IMG/VR virus record: IMGVR_UViG_3300007735_000500
Coordinates: 1 to 22,942 of that record
Length of the DNA stretch: 22,942 nt
Strand: one strand, 5' to 3'
DNA from: a virus
Part shown: positions 1-8,905 of the stretch, in pieces
Position numbering within the stretch: the stretch's first letter is position 1
How the letters are laid out: every line of letters begins with the position of its first letter
Translations under genes and position numbers: made by a program
The notes under the pieces: generated by a model
Told to the model about the DNA's origin: nothing
The model's database searches: none
The model's input: only the letters and a program-made list of their open reading frames with translations

Positions 1-1062
1 ACCGCCTCCGCTTATTGGCTCAGACCCAGCGCCATAAAAAAACGCATTTAGTTCGTTCACATCAGACTTCGTAAGTCCGTCACCACCAGTTCCGCCACCG
101 CCACCGCCTCTACCCGTAACGGTTCTAGCTGGAGTAACAGATTTAATGCTTTCCGCCAGTGATTTCTTATAGTCTGCAACTACTTGAGAAAATCTAGTGG
201 GGTCGTTAAGTATGATTTCAACCTCCTCATTAGAGGGAAGACCTCCTTTTATCCTAGCAGCAGCTTCCGTTGCAAGTCGTCTACGTCTTTCTTGACCTCC
301 TGGCACTTCTAACCTTAAATCATTGTCAAGCGTTTTTAAAGCGTTGTCTTGGATGTATTTTACATCGTAGAAAGTTACATTACCTTGGTCACGCTTTGAG
401 GCTGGTCCGTACAACTGAACGGCCTCAGCGGCTCGTTCTATCGGGTCCATCAGCTTTATATACGGGTCCTCTTTGTTGACACTAAGAGCATTACCTCCTG
501 GGCCCTGTGCGACTCCTATTGAAAATCCAGGCGATTGATTGATGGGGACTCTTGTTTTCCCGTCTGAAGATAAAACGGTAAGAACCCCGTTTTCAACTTG
601 AGGGGCAAAGTCAAATTTCACATAGTTATTATACTGTGACTCTATACCGCTTCTAGTAGGCTCATCGTATGCGTATGGGTTTGACTTGACTTCCTGTAAT
701 TGCCTTCTCCCTTCTGCTGAAGCAATAACGCCAACATTAAGGACTTGCTGAAAGTCTTTTAATGCGGAATTAGCATTATCCAAAGATTCAGGGTCACCAT
801 TAAGTATGTAGTCCTGAGCTGCTTTTTCGTATAGCTGCCAGGCCATATTCGCAACAGGCAACCTGTTAGGGTCAAGCTTATAAGTATTGTCTAAATACGA
901 AGACTTGGCCTGTGGAAGCATAGTCTCTTGCCTCCTTTCGGCCTTTTTTTGCTTTTCTCTTTCCTCTTCTCTGCGCTGCTTTTCCTCGTCCATCAATGAC
1001 TTCTCATAAGCCATCTTAGCGAAGTCGGGGAGCTGAAAAGGTGTTTGACTAAGAACAGCCAT
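1..1062 (-). CDS. Putative internal virion (cargo/ejection) protein, C-terminus cut by window edge
   Basis: The frame is open from the ATG at 1062 to base 1 (354 codons, no stop), so the gene continues beyond the left edge. The start overlaps the preceding gene's stop in a TAATG junction, which fixes it. Residues about 20-48 are a strongly charged Lys/Glu/Arg helix likely to form a coiled coil. The middle is soluble and mixed alpha/beta without a catalytic motif I recognise. Residues about 316-329 form a glycine-rich linker starting at RGGGGGGTGG. No signal peptide or membrane segment is visible. The position directly after a muzzle-like gene and a hydrophobic internal protein is where crAss-like phages keep cargo proteins that are ejected with the genome. 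The function is inferred from position only; a tail or fibre-associated structural protein is the main alternative. Confidence 0.6.
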   Translation of the reverse strand, partial: MAVLSQTPFQLPDFAKMAYEKSLMDEEKQRREEEREKQKKAERRQETMLPQAKSSYLDNTYKLDPNRLPVANMAWQLYEKAAQDYILNGDPESLDNANSALKDFQQVLNVGVIASAEGRRQLQEVKSNPYAYDEPTRSGIESQYNNYVKFDFAPQVENGVLTVLSSDGKTRVPINQSPGFSIGVAQGPGGNALSVNKEDPYIKLMDPIERAAEAVQLYGPASKRDQGNVTFYDVKYIQDNALKTLDNDLRLEVPGGQERRRRLATEAAARIKGGLPSNEEVEIILNDPTRFSQVVADYKKSLAESIKSVTPARTVTGRGGGGGGTGGDGLTKSDVNELNAFFYGAGSEPISGGG

Positions 1063-1967
1063 TACTTCTCGAATCGTTTAATGAGAGCCTTCACATAGCT
1101 ATGCAGCTTGGACTTGTCGTCCGTTGCAACATACTTCTTGATGTTCGACATCTGCTTGGGATTGAAGATATACTCCCCACCAGTCGCCTCTGCAATCTTC
1201 TTACCGTTACGCATAATGTCAATAGGGTTGGTCTTATGCGAGAACTCCCCAGGGGTCTTCATAACCTTACCGCCTTTTTCTTTTGTACTAAAGGAAAAAT
1301 TTTCGTATTTTTTAAGAAAATTCTCAGTTTCTCGAAGAGGATTACCACCACCTCCACCCTCACCTGTATTACCACCTCCGCCTCCACCCTTCTTCTTACC
1401 GCCTTCACCAAACCCATAAATACCCGCTGAGGCAAGGTTCCCGACACCACCAGCAATCGTCTGAATAGCTGCATCACGAGCCCCCTGAGCCATTTGAAGT
1501 TGATTCTGGAATCTAGCCTCCTTCATACCCAAACGGTTCTCCTGAAGGCCTCTTGTGCGCTCCTGTGCTGCTGCTAGGCCTTGCAAGGCCTCAGTTTGCC
1601 TTTGCTGCTGAATGTCAGCGATACCTTGAGCCTGCCTCTGAGCTTGCTGTGTGGCTGCTCCGATGCCTCCTAAAAGGGCTCTACCGCCAGCCCCTGAAAG
1701 GGCCTCTGTAGTGCCAGCCAAACCAGACTTGATGGATTCCATCTGTCGGTTCATAATGTCTTGGTCGTAGGCCTCTTTGTAGGCCTTGTAGTATTCAGAT
1801 GGGGTGCTGATGGGTGTGTTAAGGTCTGGGGCTGTCTTCTGAATCCTTTCGATTTCCTTCTTGGCCTTATTCGCCTGGTTGATGCCATAGATAGCTTGCC
1901 CTATTCCAGCAGCTGCCCCAATGATTCCTCCGATGATGTATTTCTTCGGGTTTTTGCGTGATTTCAT
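1062..1967 (-). CDS. Internal virion/ejection-type protein with N-terminal hydrophobic segment and poly-Gly linker
   Basis: 301 residues. A basic start (KSRKNPKK) is followed by a Gly/Ala/Ile-rich hydrophobic stretch at residues 11-28 that could insert in a membrane. Residues about 75-175 are a Gln/Ala/Glu-rich helical region. Residues 185-209 are a striking Lys/Gly linker with two runs of five or six glycines. The C-terminal module (about 232-301: GGKVMKTPGEFSH, NPIDIMRNGKKIAEATGGEY, ending in a basic helix) looks like a recurring terminal domain of Bacteroidota phage proteins. This layout suits T7 gp14-like ejection proteins and the crAss-like cargo protein encoded next to the muzzle. It begins 13 bases after the muzzle stop, so it is probably co-transcribed. 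Specific function is not proven. Confidence 0.7.
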   Translation of the reverse strand: MKSRKNPKKYIIGGIIGAAAGIGQAIYGINQANKAKKEIERIQKTAPDLNTPISTPSEYYKAYKEAYDQDIMNRQMESIKSGLAGTTEALSGAGGRALLGGIGAATQQAQRQAQGIADIQQQRQTEALQGLAAAQERTRGLQENRLGMKEARFQNQLQMAQGARDAAIQTIAGGVGNLASAGIYGFGEGGKKKGGGGGGNTGEGGGGGNPLRETENFLKKYENFSFSTKEKGGKVMKTPGEFSHKTNPIDIMRNGKKIAEATGGEYIFNPKQMSNIKKYVATDDKSKLHSYVKALIKRFEK

Positions 1968-1980
1968 AAGTGTAAAGATA

Positions 1981-4900
1981 CTATTCAGTTACTAATTCGT
2001 TGTGAAGCCTTGACCTAGTGAAGTATACGTTGAATGCGTAGGCCTCGATTGGCGTGTTTGTACTGTTGGTTACATCAATGATGAAGAAAGCTCCTCTAAC
2101 TGGGTCTCCGTCAATAGAGGCTCGACTGTCAGCGACAAGAATGGTCCCAGTTGGTACGGTTATAGGGGCTCCAGATAGATTACCAAGCAATATCGTGTTT
2201 GTCCCAGATACCTGTATTGTGGCATAGCCATTAGTGCCGTTGTAGATAGTCGTAGTAGTGCTGCTGGTTAAAGCACCTATGAAGGAGTTACCGCTAACCT
2301 GAAAAGGGGTTGCGATTGGGTTCCCTATCGTTAGCGTTACACCGCTAGCCCAAGTGCCAGTAGCTGTAACGTATCCGATAACAGCCCTGTTAGAAACAGC
2401 TTGATTTGAGGCGGCATTAAGCCTTGGCACACTAGCGTAGTACATACCCTCCCTGAGAGACAGATTGTCCACAGTCATAGTTTCTCTTGCGGTTTGTCCA
2501 GAAAGGGAAAACTTAAAGCTCCAAGGGGAATTTCCCTCAATGCTAAACGCTTCTGCAGTCTTAACCATTGAGTTGTTAAAGGCAGAAATAAGCTTTATTG
2601 AAGAAGCGCTTTCGTTACCATAGAATGTATTCCTTGGGGCTGCATCTGTGTGCCTATACATAGCCCCACTCTTAAATGTGTAAAGGAAGTTATCGAGATG
2701 CTCGTAGGCTTCTGGCTTGAACGAGTACCTCGTGTTCCACACCTTATCCTCCATGTCGTAGGCAATCGTGTCATTGAAAGTGTCACCGCTTGAATTTACA
2801 TTGAGGTATGTGATATCATACTCTCCGTGCATAGGGTCAATACCGCCAATGGTCTTGTAGGTTCCTGTGGATGAGGCAATGATGAAGCACTTGTCTTGGG
2901 TGTAAGCGTCAATCTTGGCTTCGCTGATTGGCTCTAAGCCGTCTGGGCCGATACGAACAATCTTACCAGACCTTACATCCGAGAAGTAGACTCTTCCATT
3001 GTAAGACTTGACGCTTTCAGGGTTTTGAGTCCCAAAGTCCCCAGCATAAACAGATTGAGTTCCAAGGAAATTGGTTGACACGGTTACATTTGATGTACCG
3101 TCAAGGTATTCAACGAGGTTTCTGTTTATCGGGATAAGCGATGATTTAACCTCCTGAAGAACCGTAACGCTGTCCCCATTATTGAGCATCTGCTTAATGG
3201 CTCCATAAGAGTTCGGTAGGTCTACAAAGTTACCTTGACCGCCATTGAATGATGACAACTTTAGCACAGAAGTATCCAGCGAATAAGGTTCTGAATAGGT
3301 TATAGACGACTTCCTTTCAATCTGTTTAGCATTTGACGATGATATGTTTGGCCTACCAAGACTAAGATTGTTCGATACATAAAAATCACTAATACTCGTG
3401 TCTTCGACAAAGTAATCGTTGTACCTTATACCAGATACGTTTGCAGGGTCTGTCTTGTATGAACCAGATGCGGAAACAGTACCGCTTATAGGGTTAAGTT
3501 TTATTTGGCGTGGCCTAAAGTAGCAGTCACCATCTCTAGCCTCAAGGATTGAGTCGGTAATGTTGGATATATTTAATATTTGGTAACTTCCATCAGTTAA
3601 TGAGCCACCATATGAAACTGGTTCATACACTATAACAGTTCTTCCATCACTTACCGTGTAAGTATCTTTTACAATTATAGATGTTATTGGCGGCCCAACC
3701 TCTGGTTGGACAAATCCGACAATGTCTCCTGGATATAATTTTGTTGCTCCAGAAGCGTAAAGAGTTCCACTAGTAACAGTGATAGTATTATTAGGTATCG
3801 TGTATGTAATGTCTCTAAAGGAACTCTTATGATAATAATTACCAAAGTACAAACCTACATCTCCATAAACATTCGTCTCCTTATAGATTGATGATGATGT
3901 ATTCTGGCTTGGCCTAAATACCTCAAAGACAACATCGCTACTCCAGAGAGAGTAATTATTGATTATGCTATCAGCATTGAAACCAGTGTAGTTTTCGTCT
4001 TTCAATATAAAGAACCAACCAGTAGCTCTTTCTGTGTAAGTACCGCCAGTAGCCAATGCAACTGGAGTATTAGTCGAATCAAAATATTCGTATCCTATGA
4101 TATCGTACACGAATTGCTTTGGATAAGCCGTAGAACCAGATGCCTGTTCGGACGCATAACTTATGACCCTAAGCTTGTCTCCTTGTGCGTGTTGGTAATT
4201 GATTATAGCATTCCTATTTTCTTTGTAGGAGCTATCCTTTCCCTCAAGATGCCTTGCCGACACATAGATTGCTCTGTTTTGAGTTGAACCAGTTGACGTA
4301 GCGTCTTTTCCGACAAAGGCCTCTGCCGCTGAATAAGTGTAGCAAAATGAATAAGTTTGATACGGGGCATAGACAAGTCTCCATTTCTTACCCCAAGAAG
4401 GTGGCTGAGAGCTTAGTCTTATGATAGCCTTTGTGGAGCCTAGAGATGCGGCCCCATAAGCTTCAAACCTCTCTCCTTCAGTCGGATTATATACTTCCCC
4501 TATTTCATTTACAGCTGAGCTTCTATTGTATGAGTCATAATATACGATACCAAATTTATGGTTTTGTCCAGATTTAAAGGTTGTAAATACGCTATCCTTA
4601 ATGAAAAAAGACTTATTTAAATTTGTTAATTTGAATCCATTAAAGAAAAGTAAGTATAAGGTCAATAATGACTGACTCTTAAAAGATAAGACTGGCCTTG
4701 AATCCGTAACATTTTCAACTGGAGTATCAGAGATTAGCCTGAGTATTTCCGTTGAATTAAGATTGAGGCCATTGTCTTTAGGAGATATTTTAAAAGTGAT
4801 TATGTTCCCAGAGACTGATACACCGCTAACCGTAGCCAACATTGAGCCTCCAAAAAGCACTTGAGCAGAAATATTTGGTTGACCAAGCGTTCCAAAGTAA

Positions 4901-6393
4901 GTCCCACGAGTAGGTATTGTGGATGCTATTTTAAACAAATAGTCTCCATTTATCCCAGAAACTATAGACGAAGCCAAAGCGGCTTTTGAATTATATGCTG
5001 GTAAAGATATATTCTTGTTGATATTGGTTGATGTGTTTCCTAAAAATAATTCCCGCTGACTTCCTCCACCAACTATATCTGGCTGAAATGCTCCTATGAG
5101 CCAAGAGCCCGAAAGTTTAACTATTCGAAAAGAATTGATAAATAAGTTAAAATTCACTACAAATGAAGGAAGCGAAATACAACTGTCTGGCATTTCTGAT
5201 ATGTCTAATTGAAACTCCAAGTTATTTACCCCACTTGTATTAGCGCTTACAGTAGTTCCAGACCCATTGACAAAATTAATGGACGACACATTTATCTTCT
5301 TAGATGAGTCCTGATTGTAGTCTAGAAGTATCTGAGATGATATATTCGTGTTGTCATAAAATTCCTTGTAGTTACCATACGCAAGCCTGTTTCCACTAAT
5401 CGTCTGAGAGACGGATGAAAGAGGGATAGAATCGTACATCTTATTTATCTCATTGTCTGAGATAAATTGACCAAGCGTTGAATTTGTAAATGTTACTAAT
5501 CCAGTGGTTAATGAGCGATTATTATTAAACTCTTTAAATATAGAAAAGTTTCCAAGATTTCCTTGCCTGTATAGTACTCTTATCTTAGAAACATCCCCTT
5601 TTGAATGCTTATAGGTCACATTGACTGCATTTCTATTAGAGTCCGAATCAGAATCACCAAAGCCGTCTAAGAAATCAACGATGTCAATAGAAAGACTTGA
5701 ATAAGGGGATATTGCTGATACTTCGCCATCCTCATAGATATACTGGTAAGCAAACTGGAAGTTTTTCTTAGTGATGTTGTTGGATATAGTCCCAGTAACT
5801 GTTGTGACAGCAACGCTAGGGGGCTCCAAAGGAGGAGCCTTAATAGTCGTGATGCTCAACAGCTTCTCATCGTTCGTGTAACCAGTAGCTCCAGCAGCCT
5901 TGTAGGGGTAACCACTAACCCCAGCTGTATTCGCTAGTGCCTTTGTGGCGTTAATCTTCTTAGGGTCCGTAACTCCATCCGTGAAGTATAAAAGCGTGTC
6001 ACCGTTCTCCTTAACGAGGCAATCAGCCTTGACGAAGCCAGTTGCTGTAAACCCAAGAACCGAGTCTCTGTAAACAAGCTTTACGGTGTTCCTTCGGCTT
6101 GTATACTGATAGATGCTGTGGTTGTTGCTTGAGTTGTGTACAAAGTAGAATATCTCCCCTGTCTGTTTACAAGCTGTTGTTCCGATGACTGTATTGGTTC
6201 CAGTTGGTAGCGCATCACCGCTTGCATCAGAGCTGACAAGTACATTTCCAAGCGCATTCTTGATGACCCCAGCGTTACCGCCTTCGTCATCAGACATCTG
6301 CACATTAAGTGCGTCAACCATCTCCACTGATTTAACCAGCAGATAGTCGTCGTCTTTGTTTAAATACCTAGGTATCAGCTTGTCAATAGCCAT
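1981..6393 (-). CDS. Giant tail muzzle/nozzle-like protein (crAss-like 'stabilization' protein)
   Basis: 1470 residues, the largest gene here. The N-terminus (AIDKLIPRYLNKDDD, MVDALNVQMSDDEGGNAG, VIKNALGN) matches the style of crAss-like muzzle proteins and T7 gp12-type nozzles, where an N-terminal beta-propeller-like part docks on the ring complex. The rest is almost entirely beta-strand-rich, Ser/Thr/Gly/Asn-rich sequence. Near residues 1130-1230 a repeated-blade section appears (SVKSYNGRVYFSDVRSGKIVRI, here split as SVKSYNGRVYF and SDVRSGKIVRIG; then TYKTIGGIDPMHGEYDITY). No enzymatic motif was seen. It starts two bases after the adaptor gene's stop, the same adaptor-then-muzzle order known for crAss001 gp43-gp44. 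Bases about 3250-5800 (residues ~200-1050) are much poorer in GC than both ends, suggesting an exchangeable outer portion. The family call rests on length, N-terminus and synteny. Confidence 0.8.
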   Translation of the reverse strand: MAIDKLIPRYLNKDDDYLLVKSVEMVDALNVQMSDDEGGNAGVIKNALGNVLVSSDASGDALPTGTNTVIGTTACKQTGEIFYFVHNSSNNHSIYQYTSRRNTVKLVYRDSVLGFTATGFVKADCLVKENGDTLLYFTDGVTDPKKINATKALANTAGVSGYPYKAAGATGYTNDEKLLSITTIKAPPLEPPSVAVTTVTGTISNNITKKNFQFAYQYIYEDGEVSAISPYSSLSIDIVDFLDGFGDSDSDSNRNAVNVTYKHSKGDVSKIRVLYRQGNLGNFSIFKEFNNNRSLTTGLVTFTNSTLGQFISDNEINKMYDSIPLSSVSQTISGNRLAYGNYKEFYDNTNISSQILLDYNQDSSKKINVSSINFVNGSGTTVSANTSGVNNLEFQLDISEMPDSCISLPSFVVNFNLFINSFRIVKLSGSWLIGAFQPDIVGGGSQRELFLGNTSTNINKNISLPAYNSKAALASSIVSGINGDYLFKIASTIPTRGTYFGTLGQPNISAQVLFGGSMLATVSGVSVSGNIITFKISPKDNGLNLNSTEILRLISDTPVENVTDSRPVLSFKSQSLLTLYLLFFNGFKLTNLNKSFFIKDSVFTTFKSGQNHKFGIVYYDSYNRSSAVNEIGEVYNPTEGERFEAYGAASLGSTKAIIRLSSQPPSWGKKWRLVYAPYQTYSFCYTYSAAEAFVGKDATSTGSTQNRAIYVSARHLEGKDSSYKENRNAIINYQHAQGDKLRVISYASEQASGSTAYPKQFVYDIIGYEYFDSTNTPVALATGGTYTERATGWFFILKDENYTGFNADSIINNYSLWSSDVVFEVFRPSQNTSSSIYKETNVYGDVGLYFGNYYHKSSFRDITYTIPNNTITVTSGTLYASGATKLYPGDIVGFVQPEVGPPITSIIVKDTYTVSDGRTVIVYEPVSYGGSLTDGSYQILNISNITDSILEARDGDCYFRPRQIKLNPISGTVSASGSYKTDPANVSGIRYNDYFVEDTSISDFYVSNNLSLGRPNISSSNAKQIERKSSITYSEPYSLDTSVLKLSSFNGGQGNFVDLPNSYGAIKQMLNNGDSVTVLQEVKSSLIPINRNLVEYLDGTSNVTVSTNFLGTQSVYAGDFGTQNPESVKSYNGRVYFSDVRSGKIVRIGPDGLEPISEAKIDAYTQDKCFIIASSTGTYKTIGGIDPMHGEYDITYLNVNSSGDTFNDTIAYDMEDKVWNTRYSFKPEAYEHLDNFLYTFKSGAMYRHTDAAPRNTFYGNESASSIKLISAFNNSMVKTAEAFSIEGNSPWSFKFSLSGQTARETMTVDNLSLREGMYYASVPRLNAASNQAVSNRAVIGYVTATGTWASGVTLTIGNPIATPFQVSGNSFIGALTSSTTTTIYNGTNGYATIQVSGTNTILLGNLSGAPITVPTGTILVADSRASIDGDPVRGAFFIIDVTNSTNTPIEAYAFNVYFTRSRLHNELVTE

Positions 6394-6395
6394 CC

Positions 6396-7208
6396 TTAGA
6401 ATTTCACGGTTTGCTTGAAGTTCTTTCTGATGGTCTTGAGCGCTTCGGTCATATTGAACGACTTCAGCCTTGCGTTAGCCAAACGACGCTCATTGTAGTA
6501 TTCTGCCCTTGCACGACTCTTCTCAACAGATGGAACATTGGATTTACGCTCAATAATCTTGTAATAGATATAGCTCCTCACCGCTGATTCAGCGTACAGA
6601 TGAACAGATGGGTTAGCAGAACGAGCTTCGTCTGCGATGTACTCAATAACCACATCAGAGAACCCTGGGGCACTCCCAAGTTCAATCCTGTTCTGGTCGT
6701 AGTTCATACGATACTCAGCGACATACTGACCCCCACCGACCCCGTAAAGAGCCCCGTAGGAGTCGTTGTCCCAGAAGTTTCTGAACAGATAAGTCTCAAA
6801 GCCATACAGGTCTGAGTAACCAAACCCAGGCCTTGAGTTGTCGTCAACACGCTCGTAGAGCCCGTCTTCGCCCTCTACTGGGTTTCCACCACCGTCCTCT
6901 ACATAAATCTGAGAGATGTTGATGTTCTTGTTCTCTCCAAGCACATACACCAAGCCGTCCCCACCAACAACCCCAATCTTCACGAGGTCTACAAAGTCGT
7001 CTGGTAGGTCAATGGTCAGAAGCGATTCATTGACAGGCATCTTGAGGCTCCTGACAATCTTGAGCATATCAAAGCCTAGCTCACGTATGGCCCTCAAGGC
7101 ATAGTTCCTTACGAGGGTATCCGAAACATCAGCGCAATAATCATCCCCAGCGATGCTGAGAATGAAATCATTGACGATTTGGTCTACGGTTACTAAGTTT
7201 CTAGCCAT
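6396..7208 (-). CDS. Portal-proximal ring/adaptor protein (T7 gp11-like; crAss ring protein R1-like)
   Basis: 270 residues. The N-terminal helical part (ARNLVTVDQIVNDFILSIAG, DDYCADVSDTLVRNYALRAI, RELGFDMLKIVRSLKMPV) followed by LPDDFVDLVKIGVVGGDG and a GENKNINISQIY strand is the pattern of crAss-like tail tubular/ring proteins related to T7 gp11. The C-terminal third (VVIEYIADEARSANPSVHLYAESAVRSYIYYK) returns to helices, closing the typical helical bundle around an inserted beta region. It would form the dodecameric adaptor between portal and muzzle. The ATG overlaps the stop of the preceding ring gene by one base (TAATG), so the two should be translationally coupled and made in fixed ratio. 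The alternative is another of the several crAss ring proteins. Confidence 0.8.
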   Translation of the reverse strand: MARNLVTVDQIVNDFILSIAGDDYCADVSDTLVRNYALRAIRELGFDMLKIVRSLKMPVNESLLTIDLPDDFVDLVKIGVVGGDGLVYVLGENKNINISQIYVEDGGGNPVEGEDGLYERVDDNSRPGFGYSDLYGFETYLFRNFWDNDSYGALYGVGGGQYVAEYRMNYDQNRIELGSAPGFSDVVIEYIADEARSANPSVHLYAESAVRSYIYYKIIERKSNVPSVEKSRARAEYYNERRLANARLKSFNMTEALKTIRKNFKQTVKF

Positions 7209-7954
7209 TATTGATTAGGTTGTTGACCTTGTGCTGCATATGCGTATACCTCTGAATCCCTCAAGTTAACCCCCACCATCTTTGCAATCTCAATGACAAG
7301 CTCAGGTACATACTGGTTAGGGAGCTCAAAATCAAAGGAAGTAGATGGGTTGTATACCTCTACATTACCGTCAGCTATGTAACCAAACGTCGGTTGGTTT
7401 GGAGCTCTTTCTTGAGGAGATGTCGCCTTTATACTCTCAGGGAGCTTGTAATAGCGCAGTTTAATCTTCTTGATGGTTGTAGGGTAAACCTCAAGAACCT
7501 CGCTCACAAGGCCTACAGGGCGTGTCTCCGTGGGCACAGAAAGCGTGCTCCTGAGGACATACTCAATCTTAGCCTCATCGTAAATAAGGTCAATAGGGAC
7601 GCTTGTAGTTTGTCCTAGGATGAATGTGCCAAAGGTCTTAGCGGATATAATCCTACCAAGGTCTGCTGGCTTTGCGAAGGTCTGGTCGGTGCTAGAAGTC
7701 TGGCTAATAGTCACCTCTTTGTTGAATCTAGCCAAATCCTCACGAATCTGCTTGAGAGGAGCCGTTTCACGCTCCCCAGCAAGCTGACGTGTACGTGCAG
7801 CATTCCCCAAGGCAAGCTTATCAAACAAGCTGTTGTATACGTTGAGCTGAGCAACCCCCGCAAACGAGTTGAAGACCGCTGGGGTGATAAAGCCCCTCTG
7901 GTCCTTGTTAGCTAAGTTTTTTAGAGCTGTGTATACGGTATTTACGCTAGCCAT
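7208..7954 (-). CDS. Second ring/tail-barrel protein
   Basis: 248 residues. The N-terminus (ASVNTVYTALKNLANKDQRG, FITPAVFNSFAGVAQLNVYN) is a short helical domain resembling crAss-like ring proteins. Residues ~90-215 are beta-rich (FGTFILGQTTSVPIDLIYDE, EVLEVYPTTIKKIKLRYYKL), and a final helix contains PELVIEIAKMVGVNLRD. It most likely builds one of the rings of the podovirus tail barrel between adaptor and muzzle. It is the first gene of its transcription unit: a TATATTTG -7 box lies 19 bases upstream of the ATG and an intrinsic terminator sits just beyond that. Which ring of the crAss model it corresponds to cannot be told from sequence reading alone. Confidence 0.7.
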   Translation of the reverse strand: MASVNTVYTALKNLANKDQRGFITPAVFNSFAGVAQLNVYNSLFDKLALGNAARTRQLAGERETAPLKQIREDLARFNKEVTISQTSSTDQTFAKPADLGRIISAKTFGTFILGQTTSVPIDLIYDEAKIEYVLRSTLSVPTETRPVGLVSEVLEVYPTTIKKIKLRYYKLPESIKATSPQERAPNQPTFGYIADGNVEVYNPSTSFDFELPNQYVPELVIEIAKMVGVNLRDSEVYAYAAQGQQPNQ

Positions 7955-7972
7955 CCCTTTTTATCGTAAGTG

Positions 7973-7980
7973 CAAATATA
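7973..7980 (-). promoter_or_regulatory. Promoter of the tail operon (TATATTTG -7 box)
   Basis: On the minus strand this is TATATTTG, an exact match to the Bacteroidota -7 consensus TAnnTTTG. Transcription would begin about 7 bases downstream, giving a leader of roughly a dozen bases before the ATG at 7954. The normal -33 TTG position falls inside the upstream terminator hairpin and does not match; instead TTGTTGG abuts the -7 box. The same TTG-then-G-TATATTTG layout recurs at 16417 and 20022. Confidence 0.6.
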
Positions 7981-7985
7981 CCAAC

Positions 7986-8013
7986 AAAAAAGGGGTCCCC
8001 GAAGGAACCCCTT
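7986..8013 (-). terminator. Intrinsic terminator after the 276-residue gene
   Basis: On the minus strand, AAGGGGTTCC, loop TTCG and GGGACCCCTT form a 10-bp stem with one G-U pair and a cUUCGg tetraloop. It is followed by a run of T (7986-7991). It lies 18 bases downstream of the stop of the gene at 8032-8862 and immediately upstream of the tail-operon promoter, so it separates the capsid and tail transcription units. Confidence 0.85.
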
Positions 8014-8031
8014 GATTGCAAGCTAGTTAGC

Positions 8032-8862
8032 TTATTGGAACTTTTCCAGCCGCTTGAGGATTTCTTGATGAACAAGGCTCCCCTTTTCGCTCAGGCAGAA
8101 CTTGGTCATCATATCGACCCCGTCCTGCCCTACAGGCGTAGCGAGAATCAATCTGTTTGAATCAGCCCAGAATATACCATCTTGGTTAATTTTTAGGATG
8201 CCGTTAGAGGCAGCAAGGCTAATCGAAGCCCTCATTTTAACCAAAGGATTATCAAACAGCTCGATAAACGCTTTTGGGTTGGATTTGGCCTCAATTAGAA
8301 GCTCCCTACGAATCTCTTGATTTCGCTGGTCAAGGCTAATGCCTAGGTACAGAATGACAGGTACAAGCTCATCAATGGACTTCTCACGAATCAATGAAAT
8401 AGCATCGTGAATTACAAACTCATCCTGAAGGAGGGTGTCTGTTTTTCTCTCGTTGTTGATTTCGTAGAATACGTTTCCGCCATTCTTTACATTGCCTGGG
8501 TGTAAGTCAAGGTAGTTTTGAAGGTTTGGCTGATTTGCTGGGACACCAAGCATCTTATCCGTGAAGATGATGTGGGCCCTACGAGCATTAACAGATTGCT
8601 CATCCAAGAAAATAGATGGCTCGTTGGGGGCATAGCGAATGGCCCTGATAGCATCTTTTTCTTTGTCGTACACCGTGATGTCTCCTTGGTTCAATTTGAA
8701 CCAAACACCGCCTCCTTCTACGAGTTGATAAACTTTTTGTTTCCTACCAGTCTCTTGTACTGGTTCTTGCCTACGTCGAGGCTTGAAAACTGGGACAGCT
8801 TCAATCTGAGCTGCGTCAGGGGCTAGGACCTCGTCCTCCCTCTGGAGTTGTTGTTTTGCCAT
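8032..8862 (-). CDS. Conserved virion-associated protein of unknown function
   Basis: 276 residues, family not recognised. The N-terminal ~45 residues are polar and probably disordered (Gln/Glu/Arg/Pro-rich). From about residue 45 there is a compact beta-rich section (KVYQLVEGGGVWFKLNQGDI), then IIFTDKMLGVPANQPNLQNY followed by LDLHPGN, which resembles small head- or neck-associated phage proteins that read a linear motif from the genome neighbourhood. The C-terminal half is helical (IHDAISLIREKSIDELVPVI; FIELFDNPLVKMRASISLAA) and ends in a short alpha/beta segment (GILKINQDGIFWADSNR). It lies alone between a GC-rich hairpin after the capsid gene and an intrinsic terminator, the last gene of the capsid unit. 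A head-completion or minor capsid role is a guess from position. Confidence 0.7.
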   Translation of the reverse strand: MAKQQLQREDEVLAPDAAQIEAVPVFKPRRRQEPVQETGRKQKVYQLVEGGGVWFKLNQGDITVYDKEKDAIRAIRYAPNEPSIFLDEQSVNARRAHIIFTDKMLGVPANQPNLQNYLDLHPGNVKNGGNVFYEINNERKTDTLLQDEFVIHDAISLIREKSIDELVPVILYLGISLDQRNQEIRRELLIEAKSNPKAFIELFDNPLVKMRASISLAASNGILKINQDGIFWADSNRLILATPVGQDGVDMMTKFCLSEKGSLVHQEILKRLEKFQ

Positions 8863-8905
8863 ATTAAATAGAATTTAGGGTTTTAAGAAATCTTTTGCTG
8901 AGTCA

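Noticed and set aside
270-479. 69-codon plus-strand open frame near the left edge
   Set aside because: It lies entirely within a continuous minus-strand frame and its product has a low-complexity Leu/Arg-rich composition with no domain.
1973-1980. TATCTTTA on the minus strand before the 301-residue gene as a promoter
   Set aside because: It lacks the final G of TAnnTTTG, and the gap to the muzzle gene is only 13 bases, so co-transcription is simpler. Similar reasoning applies to TACATTTA at 22386-22393.
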